Positions 16,408-25,270 of a stretch of DNA of 64,000 nt are shown here, piece after piece. This DNA is from Streptomyces sp. NRRL F-2580 (lineage in GTDB: Bacteria; Actinomycetota; Actinomycetes; Streptomycetales; Streptomycetaceae). The notes below the pieces were generated by a model. That model did no database searches and was not told the DNA's origin. It was given only the letters and a program-made list of their open reading frames with translations. The position numbers and the translations under genes are program-made. The stretch is from contig NZ_JOIR01000019.1 in NCBI RefSeq assembly GCF_000720115.1, positions 1-64,000 on the forward strand. The letters run 5' to 3'. Numbering within the stretch: position 1 is the first letter of the stretch; each line of letters starts with the position of its first letter.

Positions 16408-17166
16408 ATGGATCTCGCGGAGATCTGGCGGGTCATGCGCAGACGCTGGTACGTGCTGCTGCCCGGACTGCTGATCACGGCGGCGCTCACCGCCGCCGTG
16501 TACCTGCTGGTCCCGGTGGAGTACCGGTCGCAGAGCACGGTGACCCTGCTGAACTCGAAGAAGGCCACGGTGGCCTTCGACGGCAACCCCTTCCTGAGCA
16601 CCCAGGCCTCGCTCACCGGGATGGCCGACGGCCTGGCCCGCAACCTCAACTCCGACGGCGCCAAGGCCGACCTCAAGGCCCTGGGCGTCACCGGAGTGCA
16701 CGAAGCGAAGATCGCCGACAACGCGCTCGGCCCCTACATGTGGCTGAGCGTCGTCGGGACCGACCCGGCCGCCGTGCTGACGTCGGACGAGATCCTCACC
16801 ACCTACGCGGAAAAGCGGCTGCTGGAGTTCCAGAGCCAGCAGTCGGTGGCACCCGACGCCATGATCCGGATGTCGACGATCGTGCCTCCCCAGAAGCCGG
16901 AGGCACAGACCAAGGCCAGGCTCCAGTTCCTGGTCATGGCGGGCGGGCTGGGCTTCGTACTCAGCCTGGTGGCCACCTTCTTCGTGGAGGCCCGCAAGCG
17001 GCAGCGGTCCTCGCCCGGCAGGCACCGGCCCGCCCCCGGCGAGGGCGGCGAGGCCGGCGGACCGGCCGCGGAGGACGCCGGTGACCCGACGGCCACCCTG
17101 CGCATGACCGTCGCCCACCCGGCCGGCTCCGGCGCGGCCGGCTCCCGTACGGGCGGATCGCCGTGA
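16408..17166 (+). CDS. Wzz-like polysaccharide co-polymerase (chain-length regulator), no kinase domain
   Basis: The 252-aa protein has the Wzz/PCP topology: a membrane helix at about 20-38 after RVMRRRWYVLLPG, a periplasm-facing stretch rich in polar residues, and a second helix at about 172-190. The cytoplasmic tail is Pro/Gly-rich. The chain-length family motif PxxPxxP before the second helix is reduced (PPQKPEAQTKAR). No tyrosine-kinase domain follows. The ATG has AAGGGGA upstream. The end overlaps the flippase start as GTGA. It is one of three Wzz-like proteins of the locus and presumably helps set polymer length at the membrane. Confidence 0.82.
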   Translation: MDLAEIWRVMRRRWYVLLPGLLITAALTAAVYLLVPVEYRSQSTVTLLNSKKATVAFDGNPFLSTQASLTGMADGLARNLNSDGAKADLKALGVTGVHEAKIADNALGPYMWLSVVGTDPAAVLTSDEILTTYAEKRLLEFQSQQSVAPDAMIRMSTIVPPQKPEAQTKARLQFLVMAGGLGFVLSLVATFFVEARKRQRSSPGRHRPAPGEGGEAGGPAAEDAGDPTATLRMTVAHPAGSGAAGSRTGGSP

Positions 17167-18620
17167 CCGCCGCCGGAACCGACGCCGAGACCGCCCCGGC
17201 GGCGCCGTCGCTCGGGCGCAAGGTGGGCTCCGCCGCCCGGTGGAGCCTGATCAACACCGTGGTCATGCGCCTCGGCAACTTCGCGACCGGGATCATCCTG
17301 GCCCGCTTCTTCCTCGGGCCCGAGGCCTGGGGCGTGTACGGGATCGCGCAGACGGTGCTGCTGGTCCTGCTCTCCGCCAACGAACTCGGCGTCTCGCTCG
17401 CGATCGTCCGCTGGGAGGGCGACCCGCGCCGTTTCGCCCCGACCGTCCTCACCCTGAGCGCCCTGTCCAGCGGCCTGCTGTACGTGGTGCTGTTCGCGGT
17501 GGCCCCCGCGGTGGCCGGCGTACTCGGCTCGCCCGAGGCCTCCGGCGTCCTGCGGGTCATGTGCCTGTGCGTGGTCCTCGACGGCCTCTCCCAGGTGCCC
17601 GCCGGCTTCCTCACCCGGGAGTTCGCACAGGGCCGGCGGATGGCCGTCGACGGCCTCAACTTCGTCCTCAGCACCGCCGTGACCCTGCTGCTGGCCGTGG
17701 ACGGCTGGGGCGCCATGAGCTTCGCCTGGGGCTCCGTCGTCGGCAACGTCGCCGCGCTCATCGGCTGCTGCCTCGCCGCGCCCGGCACCCTGAGGTTCGG
17801 CTGGGACCGGGAACAGGCGAAGGCACTGCTGCGGTTCGGGCTCCCGCTCGCCGGCGCCAGCATGCTCGCCCTCGGCGTGGTCAACGTGGACACCATGGTC
17901 GTCGGCTCCGCCCTGGACGCCCTGGCCCTGGGCTTCTACGTGCTCGCCTTCAACATCTCCGGCTGGCCCGTACGGATCATCTCCGAGGCGGCCCGCCGCG
18001 TCTCCTTCGCGGGCTTCTCCCGGCTGGCGGACTCCCCGCAGGCCCTGGCCGCCGGATTCGGCCGCGCCCTCGGCGTCGTGATGACGGGCACCGTCCCGCT
18101 CTGCGTCCTGCTCGCCGCCCTCGCCGGACCGCTCGTCGAGCTGATCTACGGCGCGCGCTGGCTGCCCGCCGCCCGCGCCCTGCCCTGGCTGATGGCGCTC
18201 GGTCTGGTCCGGATCGGCTGCGAGCTCGCCTACGACTGCCTGGTGGCCATCGGCCGGCGCCGCTCGCTCATCGGGGTCCAGGGACTGTGGCTCGTCCTCC
18301 TGCTCCCGGCCCTCGTGGTCGGCGCCCGCACCGGCGGGATCGTGGGGGTGGCCCAGGGACACGTCCTGGTCGCCGGGGCCGTCGTGGTTCCCGTCTTCCT
18401 CCTCGCCCTGCACCGCGGCGGCATCCGCCTGGGCACCGTCGCCCGCGCCTGCGCCTGGCCGTTCCTCGGCGGTGCGGTGATGACGGTGGTCGTCCTCGGC
18501 CTGGAGCGGTACCTCGGCGACGGGGTGCTCGCGCTCCTGGCGACCGGGACCGCCGGCACGCTCGTCTACGGCCTGTGCGTCCTGCCCAGCCGTTCGTTAC
18601 TGCGGGGGCAAGCGGCGTGA
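17163..18620 (+). CDS. Wzx-like polysaccharide flippase (MATE/MOP superfamily); contains a TTA codon
   Basis: The 485-aa protein has about twelve to fourteen membrane segments and typical MOP flippase stretches: ARWSLINTVVMRLGNFATGI, FLGPEAWGVYGIAQTVLLV and YGARWLPAARALPWL. Such proteins move lipid-linked oligosaccharide units across the cytoplasmic membrane. Codon 479, close to the end, is TTA (18597-18599), so the very C-terminus would be made only when the bldA tRNA is charged. Both ends overlap neighbours as GTGA, with the Wzz-like gene before and the beta-helix gene after, which suggests co-translation of the export machinery. Confidence 0.9.
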   Translation: MTAAGTDAETAPAAPSLGRKVGSAARWSLINTVVMRLGNFATGIILARFFLGPEAWGVYGIAQTVLLVLLSANELGVSLAIVRWEGDPRRFAPTVLTLSALSSGLLYVVLFAVAPAVAGVLGSPEASGVLRVMCLCVVLDGLSQVPAGFLTREFAQGRRMAVDGLNFVLSTAVTLLLAVDGWGAMSFAWGSVVGNVAALIGCCLAAPGTLRFGWDREQAKALLRFGLPLAGASMLALGVVNVDTMVVGSALDALALGFYVLAFNISGWPVRIISEAARRVSFAGFSRLADSPQALAAGFGRALGVVMTGTVPLCVLLAALAGPLVELIYGARWLPAARALPWLMALGLVRIGCELAYDCLVAIGRRRSLIGVQGLWLVLLLPALVVGARTGGIVGVAQGHVLVAGAVVVPVFLLALHRGGIRLGTVARACAWPFLGGAVMTVVVLGLERYLGDGVLALLATGTAGTLVYGLCVLPSRSLLRGQAA

Positions 18621-19699
18621 GACGGCACCGAAGGCGTCTGGGAGCCTGGCTGCTCGCCGGGGTCGTGCTGGCCGTCGTACTGACCCTCTACCAGGCGGAC
18701 CGCACCGGCGTGAGCGACCCCTCCGCCGCGCCGCCCGCCACACCGACCGCCGCACCCTCCGGTACGGCCGCCGCCGCGCCCACCGCCACGCCGAACCCCT
18801 CGGCCACACCCTCCCCGACGCCCCCACCGGGGACGGCCGAACCCTCGCCCTCCGGCTCCGGCGGCGCCGCTTCCTCCTCCTGCACCTCGCCCGGAGCCTG
18901 CGGATTCCCCGACGAGAACAGCACCGGCCCGCGGATCGCACTGGAGCGGCACGACACGGGCAACATGTCGGTCAAGAAGGACGGCACGGTCATCAAGGGC
19001 TGGGACATCCGCGGCTCGCTCGACGTCTACGCCAACGACGTCACCGTCATCGACAGCAGGATCACCTCCATCAACTGGTGGGGGATCAACCTGCGCCCCG
19101 GCTTCAGCGGACTGAAGGTCCTGCACACCACCATCACCGCCGTGCCGGGCAAGGGCCCCGACAACGGCGGGGTGAACTACGCCGTCTCCAACATGGGCGG
19201 CAGCTCCATCGAGGTCGGCTGGTGCGACATCTCGGTCTTCGGCAACGCCCTGTCCATGGGACAGGGGGACCTGCACGACAACTACGTGCACGACCTCGTC
19301 GCCTTCCGCAACCAGGGCGGCGAATGGCAGCACACCGACGCCGTCATCAGCGGCGGCGGCAACAAGGGCCGGCTGATCCTGCGCCACAACACCCTGCTGA
19401 ACTCCACCCCGGTGGACCGGGGAGCCACCGCGGCCGTCGGCCTGTTCGCCGACACCGGGGTCGTCTCCTCCGTCGTCGTCGACGGCAACTGGCTGGCCGG
19501 GGGAGCGTACGCGCTCTACGGCGGCGGCCCGGGCGCCACCGGCATCCAGGTCACCGACAACGTCTTCTCCGCCCAGTACCACCCCGGAGCCGGAGCCTAC
19601 GGCCCGGTCGCCGCCTGGAACGCGGGCGGCGCCGGGAACGTGTGGAAGGGCAACCGCATGTCCGACGGGCGGCCCGTCACCCCCGAACCACCCAGCTGA
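18617..19699 (+). CDS. Membrane-anchored or exported right-handed beta-helix protein
   Basis: The 360-aa protein has a positively charged N-terminus and one hydrophobic helix (about 10-27) acting as signal anchor or signal peptide. A Pro/Thr/Ala/Ser linker (about 33-85) follows, then a repetitive domain with short strands (TVIKGWDIRG, DVTVIDSRI, GLKVLHTTI, HDNYVHDL, LILRHNTLL, VVVDGNWLAGG). Such repeats are typical of parallel beta-helix folds found in polysaccharide lyases, C5-epimerases and glycan-binding proteins. No catalytic residues can be assigned. The GTG start overlaps the flippase stop (GTGA), so it is probably made with the export apparatus and may act on the exported polymer outside the membrane. 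Confidence 0.8.
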   Translation: MRRHRRRLGAWLLAGVVLAVVLTLYQADRTGVSDPSAAPPATPTAAPSGTAAAAPTATPNPSATPSPTPPPGTAEPSPSGSGGAASSSCTSPGACGFPDENSTGPRIALERHDTGNMSVKKDGTVIKGWDIRGSLDVYANDVTVIDSRITSINWWGINLRPGFSGLKVLHTTITAVPGKGPDNGGVNYAVSNMGGSSIEVGWCDISVFGNALSMGQGDLHDNYVHDLVAFRNQGGEWQHTDAVISGGGNKGRLILRHNTLLNSTPVDRGATAAVGLFADTGVVSSVVVDGNWLAGGAYALYGGGPGATGIQVTDNVFSAQYHPGAGAYGPVAAWNAGGAGNVWKGNRMSDGRPVTPEPPS

Positions 19700-19712
19700 G
19701 GATTGAGAGTTC

Positions 19713-20516
19713 ATGATGCGCCGGATCGCGCGGGCCCCCTGGGAGCTGCTCAAGCGGGCCTTCGGCTGGCTGGTGCTCTTCGAGGCCAGGAACAAGCTCC
19801 TGCTGGCCCCCTCCGCCCTGCGGCTGCGGCGCTTCGAGGACGCCGAGACCACCCGCCTCGCCGCCGTCCTGGGCCGCCCCCCGGCCGCCCTGGTCGCCAC
19901 GGTGATCGCCACCCACCGGCGCCCCGAGGCGCTGCGCGCGGCGGTCCGCTCGGCGCTGGAGCAGACCGTCACCGACCAGGTGGTCATCGTCGTCGACGAC
20001 GGCGCGGGCCTGCCCGAACTGCCCGAAGACCCACGGCTGTTCGCGGTGTCCCTGGCCCGCAACACGGCGACCGCCGGAGTCGTGCGCAACGTGGGGATCC
20101 GGCTGACCGGCTCGCGCTACGTGGCCTTCCTCGACGACGACAACCTGTGGGAGCCCGACCACCTGGAGCAGGCCCTGGCGGTCCTGGAAACCTCCGGCGG
20201 CCCCGACGCCGTCTACACGGCGCTGCGCCGGGTGCTGCCCGACGGCACCGAACGGGACGTCCTGTCGGTGCCCTTCGACCGCCGCCGCGCCGCCCACGAG
20301 GCCTTCCTGGACACCAATGCCTTCGTGGCGCGCCGCACCCGGTCCCTGTACTTCAGCCGGCTGCGGCGCACCCCCGAGGTGCTGCCCCGCGAGGACTGGG
20401 AGCTCGTCCGCCGCTACGCCCGCCGCCACGAGGTGCGCCACCTGCCCCGCCCCACCGTCCGCTACCTGGTCAACCCGGAGAGCTTCTACACCGCCTGGGA
20501 CGGCCACACCCCCTAA
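19713..20516 (+). CDS. GT2-family glycosyltransferase
   Basis: The 267-aa protein has an amphipathic N-terminus (about 1-45), then a GT-A fold: VATVIATHRRPEALRAAV, VVIVVDDGAG, RNVGIRLTGSRYVAFLDDDN (DDD being the metal/nucleotide-binding DXD-type motif) and PREDWELVRRYARRHEV, where the ED pair is the likely catalytic base region. It would transfer a sugar from a nucleotide-sugar donor at the cytoplasmic membrane face. Two adjacent ATGs exist at 19713 and 19716 behind GAGAG; the first is taken. Its end overlaps by 4 bp the end of the convergent GT2 gene. Confidence 0.87.
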   Translation: MMRRIARAPWELLKRAFGWLVLFEARNKLLLAPSALRLRRFEDAETTRLAAVLGRPPAALVATVIATHRRPEALRAAVRSALEQTVTDQVVIVVDDGAGLPELPEDPRLFAVSLARNTATAGVVRNVGIRLTGSRYVAFLDDDNLWEPDHLEQALAVLETSGGPDAVYTALRRVLPDGTERDVLSVPFDRRRAAHEAFLDTNAFVARRTRSLYFSRLRRTPEVLPREDWELVRRYARRHEVRHLPRPTVRYLVNPESFYTAWDGHTP

Positions 20517-21496
20517 GGCCCGGGGGTGGTGCGCAGCGCGGACGGGCTGGCCAGGGCGCGGGCGGCCGCCAGGCTGGCGGGGCGGCCGAGGACCGCCCGC
20601 GAGGACTCCCGCAGCAGGACCGCCGCCCGGAACACGGCCGTCGCCGCGGCCCCGTGCCGGCGCCCGTAGAGCCGCACCCGGTTGAGCGTCAGCAGGGTCC
20701 ACAGGCGCGGCGAGACCTGCGAGTCCCCGCCGAGATGGGTGGCCGAGGCCGCCGGCTCCAGCCGCGTGACGAAACCGAGGTCCCGGGCCCGCAGGCAGTA
20801 CTCCGTCTCCTCCGAGTACAGGAAGAAGGACTCGTCCCAGGCCCCGCAGGCGTCCAGGCACTCCCGGGACAGGGCCATCAGCGCGCCCGTGGCCCAGTCC
20901 GCGACCGTCGCCCGCTCGTACGCGGCCGGGTCGGTGACCAGCTCGCTCCAGCGCGGGAAGCGCCCCGCCCGGCGGTTGCCGATCACCGCCTCGCCGAGCG
21001 CCCGGGTCACGCGCGACTCGCGGCGCAGCGAGTGCAGCAGCGTGCGGCCGTCCTCCTCGCACAGCAGCGGGACGCTGATCCCGACCCGGCCGCCGCCGGG
21101 CGCCGCGGCGCCCAGCGCGTCCAGGAGCAGCGCGGCGCAGCCCCGCCGCATCCGGACGTCCGGATTGCACACCAGGGCCGCCCGGAAGCCGCCCTCCCAC
21201 GCGGCGGCGGCCCCGAGGGCGGCGTTCACCCCGGCCGCGTACCCGGCGTTGCGGCCGGTCTGGACGACCGTCGCCTCCGGAGCCAGGGAGCCGATCAGGT
21301 CGACGGTGTCGTCGGCCGAGTCGTTGTCGGCGACGACCAGGCGCCAGTCGAGCCCGGCCATGCCCTCCGGCAGCGAGGCGAGGAACTCCGGCAGCACCGG
21401 AGCACTGTTCCAGGTGACGACGACGACGGCTACCGGACCGGAGCCGGCGCCGGCGCCGGGGAGGGGCTGAGGGGAGACGGGTCGGCGGGAAGACAT
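20513..21496 (-). CDS. GT2-family glycosyltransferase (rhamnosyltransferase-like)
   Basis: The 327-aa protein carries VAVVVVTWNSAPVLPEFLASL, VVADNDSADDTVDL, GRNAGYAAGVNAAL, VCNPDVRMRRGC and FFLYSEETEYCLRARDLGF. This arrangement is common in rhamnosyl- and related transferases that build cell-wall or capsular glycans (WbbL-like). The metal-binding motif is NPD. The ATG at 21496 lies inside the 3' end of the upstream Wzz/ligase gene; the 67-bp overlap in another frame suggests coupled translation. Donor and acceptor sugars cannot be told from sequence. Confidence 0.87.
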   Translation of the reverse strand: MSSRRPVSPQPLPGAGAGSGPVAVVVVTWNSAPVLPEFLASLPEGMAGLDWRLVVADNDSADDTVDLIGSLAPEATVVQTGRNAGYAAGVNAALGAAAAWEGGFRAALVCNPDVRMRRGCAALLLDALGAAAPGGGRVGISVPLLCEEDGRTLLHSLRRESRVTRALGEAVIGNRRAGRFPRWSELVTDPAAYERATVADWATGALMALSRECLDACGAWDESFFLYSEETEYCLRARDLGFVTRLEPAASATHLGGDSQVSPRLWTLLTLNRVRLYGRRHGAAATAVFRAAVLLRESSRAVLGRPASLAAARALASPSALRTTPGP

Positions 21497-23469
21497 GGGA
21501 ACTCCACGGATCGGGGCTTCGGCGCCGCGCGCCGGATGAAGCCGAGGTAGCTGCCCCCGGCGGCGATCGTCAGGAAGAACATCCCGGCGAACATCGGGAA
21601 GCTGAGTGCGTCGAAGGTGGCGCTGACGACCAGGGCGACGACGGCGGAGGCGAAGAAGGCCTGCCCGAGCTCCCGGTCGGACTCGCCGACGGCCAGCCGG
21701 CGGATCGCCCCGCCCTGGTGGATGCCGGTGAAGAAGAGGAACAGGAGCGCGAACAGCCCCAGGAAGCCCATCTCGGCGAGGGTCAGCATGTACTGGTTGT
21801 CGGTGAAGAAGTACAGCTCGGGGATGAAGGTGCCCAGACCCCGCCCCACGAACGGGCGCTCGTCCAGGTAGGGGACGATCGCGCTGTACTTGACCGTACG
21901 GGCCTGGGTACTGCTGTCGGAGTTCGTCAGGAACGACGCGAACAGCGCGGTGATGGTGCCGATCAGCCCGGGGATGATCACCTTGAAGCAGGCCACCGCG
22001 CCCAGCAGCACGCCGATCGCGCTCCACCTGCGCTGCGGCTTCCAGCGCGGCACCATCACCAGGATCACGAGCAGCGCCCCGATGATCGAGGTGCGCGACA
22101 CCGTCAGCGGCAGCGCCCCGCCCATCAGCACCACCGGCCCCCAGCGGCGCCACGCCCGCAGGTGCCGGCGTACCGGATCGAAGGCCTGCTGCACGGCGAA
22201 GGGCAGCAGCAGCGCCAGCATCCCGCCGAACTCCAGCGGCTGCGCCGTGGTGGACCGGGGTCGGGTGAACGCCCCGCGGTCCAGGGTCGTGATCTGCGGG
22301 ACGCTCGACTGCAGCCCGGGGATGCCGATGCTGTCGGCGATGTTGGTCGCGGTGAAGAAGTCGTAGAACCCCACGGCGGCCACGATCGTCCCCATCACCA
22401 CCGCCCGGCGCAGCAGTACGTCCAGGCGCGAGCGGTCCTGGATGCCCGCGGAGACCAGCACCACCAGCGACACCCACACCAGCAGGGCGATCAGCCCGCG
22501 GTCCGCGCCGAGCAGCTCCTTGCGCACGCTCCCGCGGCCCGCGTTCGCGATGTAGGAGGCCAGCACCGACACGGCCAGCAGCCACATGGCCACCCGCGGC
22601 AGCCGGGTCCCGGGCGCCGGCCGGATCCGGCCGGTGAGCCAGGTCGCCAGGTACCAGAACAGGGCCAGCAGGGCGAACACGTTGGCCGGGGTGCCCACCC
22701 CGCCCAGGCCCGGCAGCGTCAGGTTCGACGGGATGAAGAAGGCCAGCGCCAGATAGCCGGTGAGCAGCGCGGTGGCGTCCACGTGGCGGCCCCGGGTCCG
22801 GCGGCGGCCGGCCTTCCCGCGCGCGGCGGCCTCGGCCGCGCTCTCGCGCCTGCGGCGGCGGGCCGCCAGCAGGGCGTCGGCCACGAAGGAGAGGGTGAAC
22901 CCGCCGCCGGCGCCGAGGATGAGGACCCCCAGCACCTGCTGGTAGCGGCTCTTGAGCTGCGGCACCGGGGTCTGCGGCAGCACCACGGGCGCGGTCTGCA
23001 CGAAGTAGGCGGGCTGGACCTTGGCCGCCGCCTGGAGCGCGTTGAGCTGCTCACCGGCGAAGGCCGTCAGCGTGTTCGTCTCCTCCAGGACCCTTCCCCG
23101 GTCGGTGCCCGTGACCGTCATCGTCAGCAGCGGGCCCGAGGTGTTCGCGGCGAACCCGACCGTGTACGGATCGGTCACGCCCAGGCTGTGCAGATCGCGG
23201 GCGGCATCGGCCCCGGACAGCGTCCTGATCAGCACGTCCGCCGTCACGACCAGGCTGCCGCCCGCGTTGGATATGGGGTTGCCGAAGGCGGGCGGCAGCT
23301 GCGAGGCCGCGTTGGAGTCGAGCAGCGCCACCGAGCTCTGCGACTGGTACGCCACCGGCACCGACCGGTACAGGTGGAGCGCGGCCAGCACGCTGAGCAG
23401 GATCGCCGGCACGATCACGTACCAGCGACGGCGCAGCACCGCGCCCAGTTCACGAATGCTCACGAACAC
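21430..23469 (-). CDS. Fusion of a Wzz-like co-polymerase domain and an O-antigen ligase/Wzy-like membrane domain
   Basis: In this 679-aa protein, residues 1 to about 205 repeat the Wzz layout: RRRWYVIVPAILLSVLAAL as first membrane helix, a polar ectodomain, QTPVPQLKSRYQQ as the pre-helix Pro motif, then a second helix. After a basic linker, about ten further hydrophobic segments follow (from about 230). A loop with SRTSIIGALLVIL and a large outer loop VPYLDERPFVGRGLGTFIPE match the Wzy_C/O-antigen-ligase family. Chain-length control and polymerisation or ligation would thus sit in one polypeptide. The start is GTG at 23469, with another GTG two codons downstream. It overlaps the following GT2 gene and is divergent from the third Wzz-like gene. 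Confidence 0.85.
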   Translation of the reverse strand: MFVSIRELGAVLRRRWYVIVPAILLSVLAALHLYRSVPVAYQSQSSVALLDSNAASQLPPAFGNPISNAGGSLVVTADVLIRTLSGADAARDLHSLGVTDPYTVGFAANTSGPLLTMTVTGTDRGRVLEETNTLTAFAGEQLNALQAAAKVQPAYFVQTAPVVLPQTPVPQLKSRYQQVLGVLILGAGGGFTLSFVADALLAARRRRRESAAEAAARGKAGRRRTRGRHVDATALLTGYLALAFFIPSNLTLPGLGGVGTPANVFALLALFWYLATWLTGRIRPAPGTRLPRVAMWLLAVSVLASYIANAGRGSVRKELLGADRGLIALLVWVSLVVLVSAGIQDRSRLDVLLRRAVVMGTIVAAVGFYDFFTATNIADSIGIPGLQSSVPQITTLDRGAFTRPRSTTAQPLEFGGMLALLLPFAVQQAFDPVRRHLRAWRRWGPVVLMGGALPLTVSRTSIIGALLVILVMVPRWKPQRRWSAIGVLLGAVACFKVIIPGLIGTITALFASFLTNSDSSTQARTVKYSAIVPYLDERPFVGRGLGTFIPELYFFTDNQYMLTLAEMGFLGLFALLFLFFTGIHQGGAIRRLAVGESDRELGQAFFASAVVALVVSATFDALSFPMFAGMFFLTIAAGGSYLGFIRRAAPKPRSVEFPCLPADPSPLSPSPAPAPAPVR

Positions 23470-23525
23470 CCCTGCCGGGTAGCGGATTTGATGGCGGACC
23501 TACCCGGGCCCTGCAAGGATCGGTC

Positions 23526-24308
23526 ATGAAGGAAAGGAACCCCGTGTCGCCTGGTGAGTTGGTCCGTGCGCTGCGTCGGCGCTGGTACGTCCTGGTCGTG
23601 GCGGTGCTGCTCGGGGCCGCCGGAGCGGCGGCGGTGCTGCGGCCCGAACCGGTCTACTTCAGCTCGGCGATCGTGGTGCTCAAGCCGCCGGTGACCAGCA
23701 CCCAGCCGAACCAGCTCGCGAACCTCCAGCCGCCGCTCGCCGCCGTCTCGTACGGGGTGGTGCAACAGCTGGACTCGCCCGCCGGAGCGGCCGAGCTCAC
23801 GGCCGAGGGGGTCACCGGCACCTACCGGATGACACCGCGCAACAGCGGCACCAGCGTCACCCCGCGGCACCTGATCCCCTCGCTCCAGATCCAGGTGGAG
23901 CACGCCGACCCCGCTGCGGCCGACGCCTCCGTACGGAAGATCATCGAGGTCTACACCCGGCACCTGAACGATCTCCAGACGCAGCAGAACATCCCGGCCG
24001 GGGCACGGATGAGCGTGGACCTGCTGGTGCAGCCGCACGCGGTCGCGCGGACCGGAGACCGGATGCGCGCCCTCGCCGGAGTGGCCCTGCTGGCGGCGGT
24101 CGGCGGCGTGGCGGCGACCCTGTGGACCGACCAGCTCCTGACACGCCGGAACCGGCGCCGGCGCGAGCGCGCCGACGCCGGTCCGCAGGACCCGCCGGGG
24201 GAACCGGTGGAGACGGGACATCAGATCCCTCGGCGCTTCCAGGACCGCCACCACAGCCACTCGCGCCCCCTGTCGGCCACGGCCGACAGCACCAGCGGCT
24301 GCAGGTAG
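23526..24308 (+). CDS. Wzz-like chain-length determinant protein
   Basis: The 260-aa protein has RALRRRWYVLVVAVLLGAAG as first membrane helix, a polar ectodomain, and a second helix at about 182-200 (MRALAGVALLAAVGGVAATL) followed by a basic cytoplasmic tail. No kinase domain is present. The ATG at 23526 has AAGGA 6 nt upstream. A GTG six codons later (23544) also has a good site (GGAAAGGA), so the true start could be either. Its last 88 bp overlap the end of the convergent GT2 gene. It is the third Wzz-like protein in the locus and lies alone on the plus strand. Confidence 0.8.
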   Translation: MKERNPVSPGELVRALRRRWYVLVVAVLLGAAGAAAVLRPEPVYFSSAIVVLKPPVTSTQPNQLANLQPPLAAVSYGVVQQLDSPAGAAELTAEGVTGTYRMTPRNSGTSVTPRHLIPSLQIQVEHADPAAADASVRKIIEVYTRHLNDLQTQQNIPAGARMSVDLLVQPHAVARTGDRMRALAGVALLAAVGGVAATLWTDQLLTRRNRRRRERADAGPQDPPGEPVETGHQIPRRFQDRHHSHSRPLSATADSTSGCR

Positions 24309-25270
24309 GGCATGACGCGCACGCCGATGCGCCGACGCCTGCGCAGCGCCCGGTACTCGGCCAGCGAGGTGTAGCGGCCGGGCAGGCACTCGGCGGCGAA
24401 CTCCACCAGTTCGTCCACGGGTACCACCGCCGTGCGCCCCCGGTCGTACGCCCGGTAGGCGCGCCGCAGTGCGTACCGGGCGAGCCGGGTGCGCGCAGCC
24501 AGCGCCAGCTGGTCGGCACCCGGCAGCAGGTCGGCGCACTTGTCGAGCACCGAGTCGAAGGCGACCAGGCGCTGGCGCAGGTCATCGAGCTGCCCACCGA
24601 AGTCCGTGGTGGACATGTTGTTGCCGTGGACCCGGTAGAAGGCCTGGTCGGCCCCCTGGACGTAGCCCACGTCGGCGTGGGCCGCGAGCCGCATCCACAT
24701 CTCGATGTCACCGGCGTGCGGCAGCTCCGGATCGTAGCCGCCGACCTTGCGCTGGAGACCGGTGCGGACGACCACCTCGGGTGAGGTGATGCATCCGGTG
24801 CCCTCCCGGAACCGCCGGTCCAGCCACCACCGACCGGGGTAGACGACCGACCCCGTGCTGTGGGTGCGGGCCGCGGGCAGCGGGCCGCCGTGCCGGAAGC
24901 GCAGCGGCCGGCCGTAGGCGAAACCGGCCTCCGGATGCGCGTCGAGCAGGGCGGCGGCGCGCACCAGCGCCCCGGGGACCAGCCGGTCGTCGGCCGAGAG
25001 CAGGGCCACGTAGTCCCCGTCGGCCCACTCCAGCAGGCCCTCGTTGTAAGTGGCGATGTGACCCCGGTTCTGCTCGTGGACCCGGACCTCGATCCGCGGG
25101 TCGGCGGCCGCGAGGGCGCGCGCGACGTCCGCGGAGTCGTCGGGGGACGCGTCGTCGATGATCAGCACCCGGACGTCGACGCCCTCCTGCTCGTCCAGGA
25201 CGCTCTTGACGCAGTCGGCCAGGAAGTGGCCGTACTTGTAGCAGGGGATCACCACGCTGACCGTGCTCAC
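24221..25270 (-). CDS. GT2-family glycosyltransferase
   Basis: The 349-aa protein starts STVSVVIPCYKYGHFLADCV and continues with LIIDDASPDDSADVARAL, GHIATYNEGLLEWADGDYVA and LLSADDRLVPGAL (SADD being the DXD-type motif), then HAGDIEMWMRLAAHADVGYV. These are standard GT2 (GT-A fold) features. The C-terminal third is helical and basic. The GTG start overlaps the stop of the upstream 1101-aa secreted-protein gene as GTGA, so the two are co-translated. It is the last gene of the long leftward series beginning at the Gfo/Idh gene. Confidence 0.88.
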   Translation of the reverse strand: MSTVSVVIPCYKYGHFLADCVKSVLDEQEGVDVRVLIIDDASPDDSADVARALAAADPRIEVRVHEQNRGHIATYNEGLLEWADGDYVALLSADDRLVPGALVRAAALLDAHPEAGFAYGRPLRFRHGGPLPAARTHSTGSVVYPGRWWLDRRFREGTGCITSPEVVVRTGLQRKVGGYDPELPHAGDIEMWMRLAAHADVGYVQGADQAFYRVHGNNMSTTDFGGQLDDLRQRLVAFDSVLDKCADLLPGADQLALAARTRLARYALRRAYRAYDRGRTAVVPVDELVEFAAECLPGRYTSLAEYRALRRRRRIGVRVMPYLQPLVLSAVADRGREWLWWRSWKRRGI

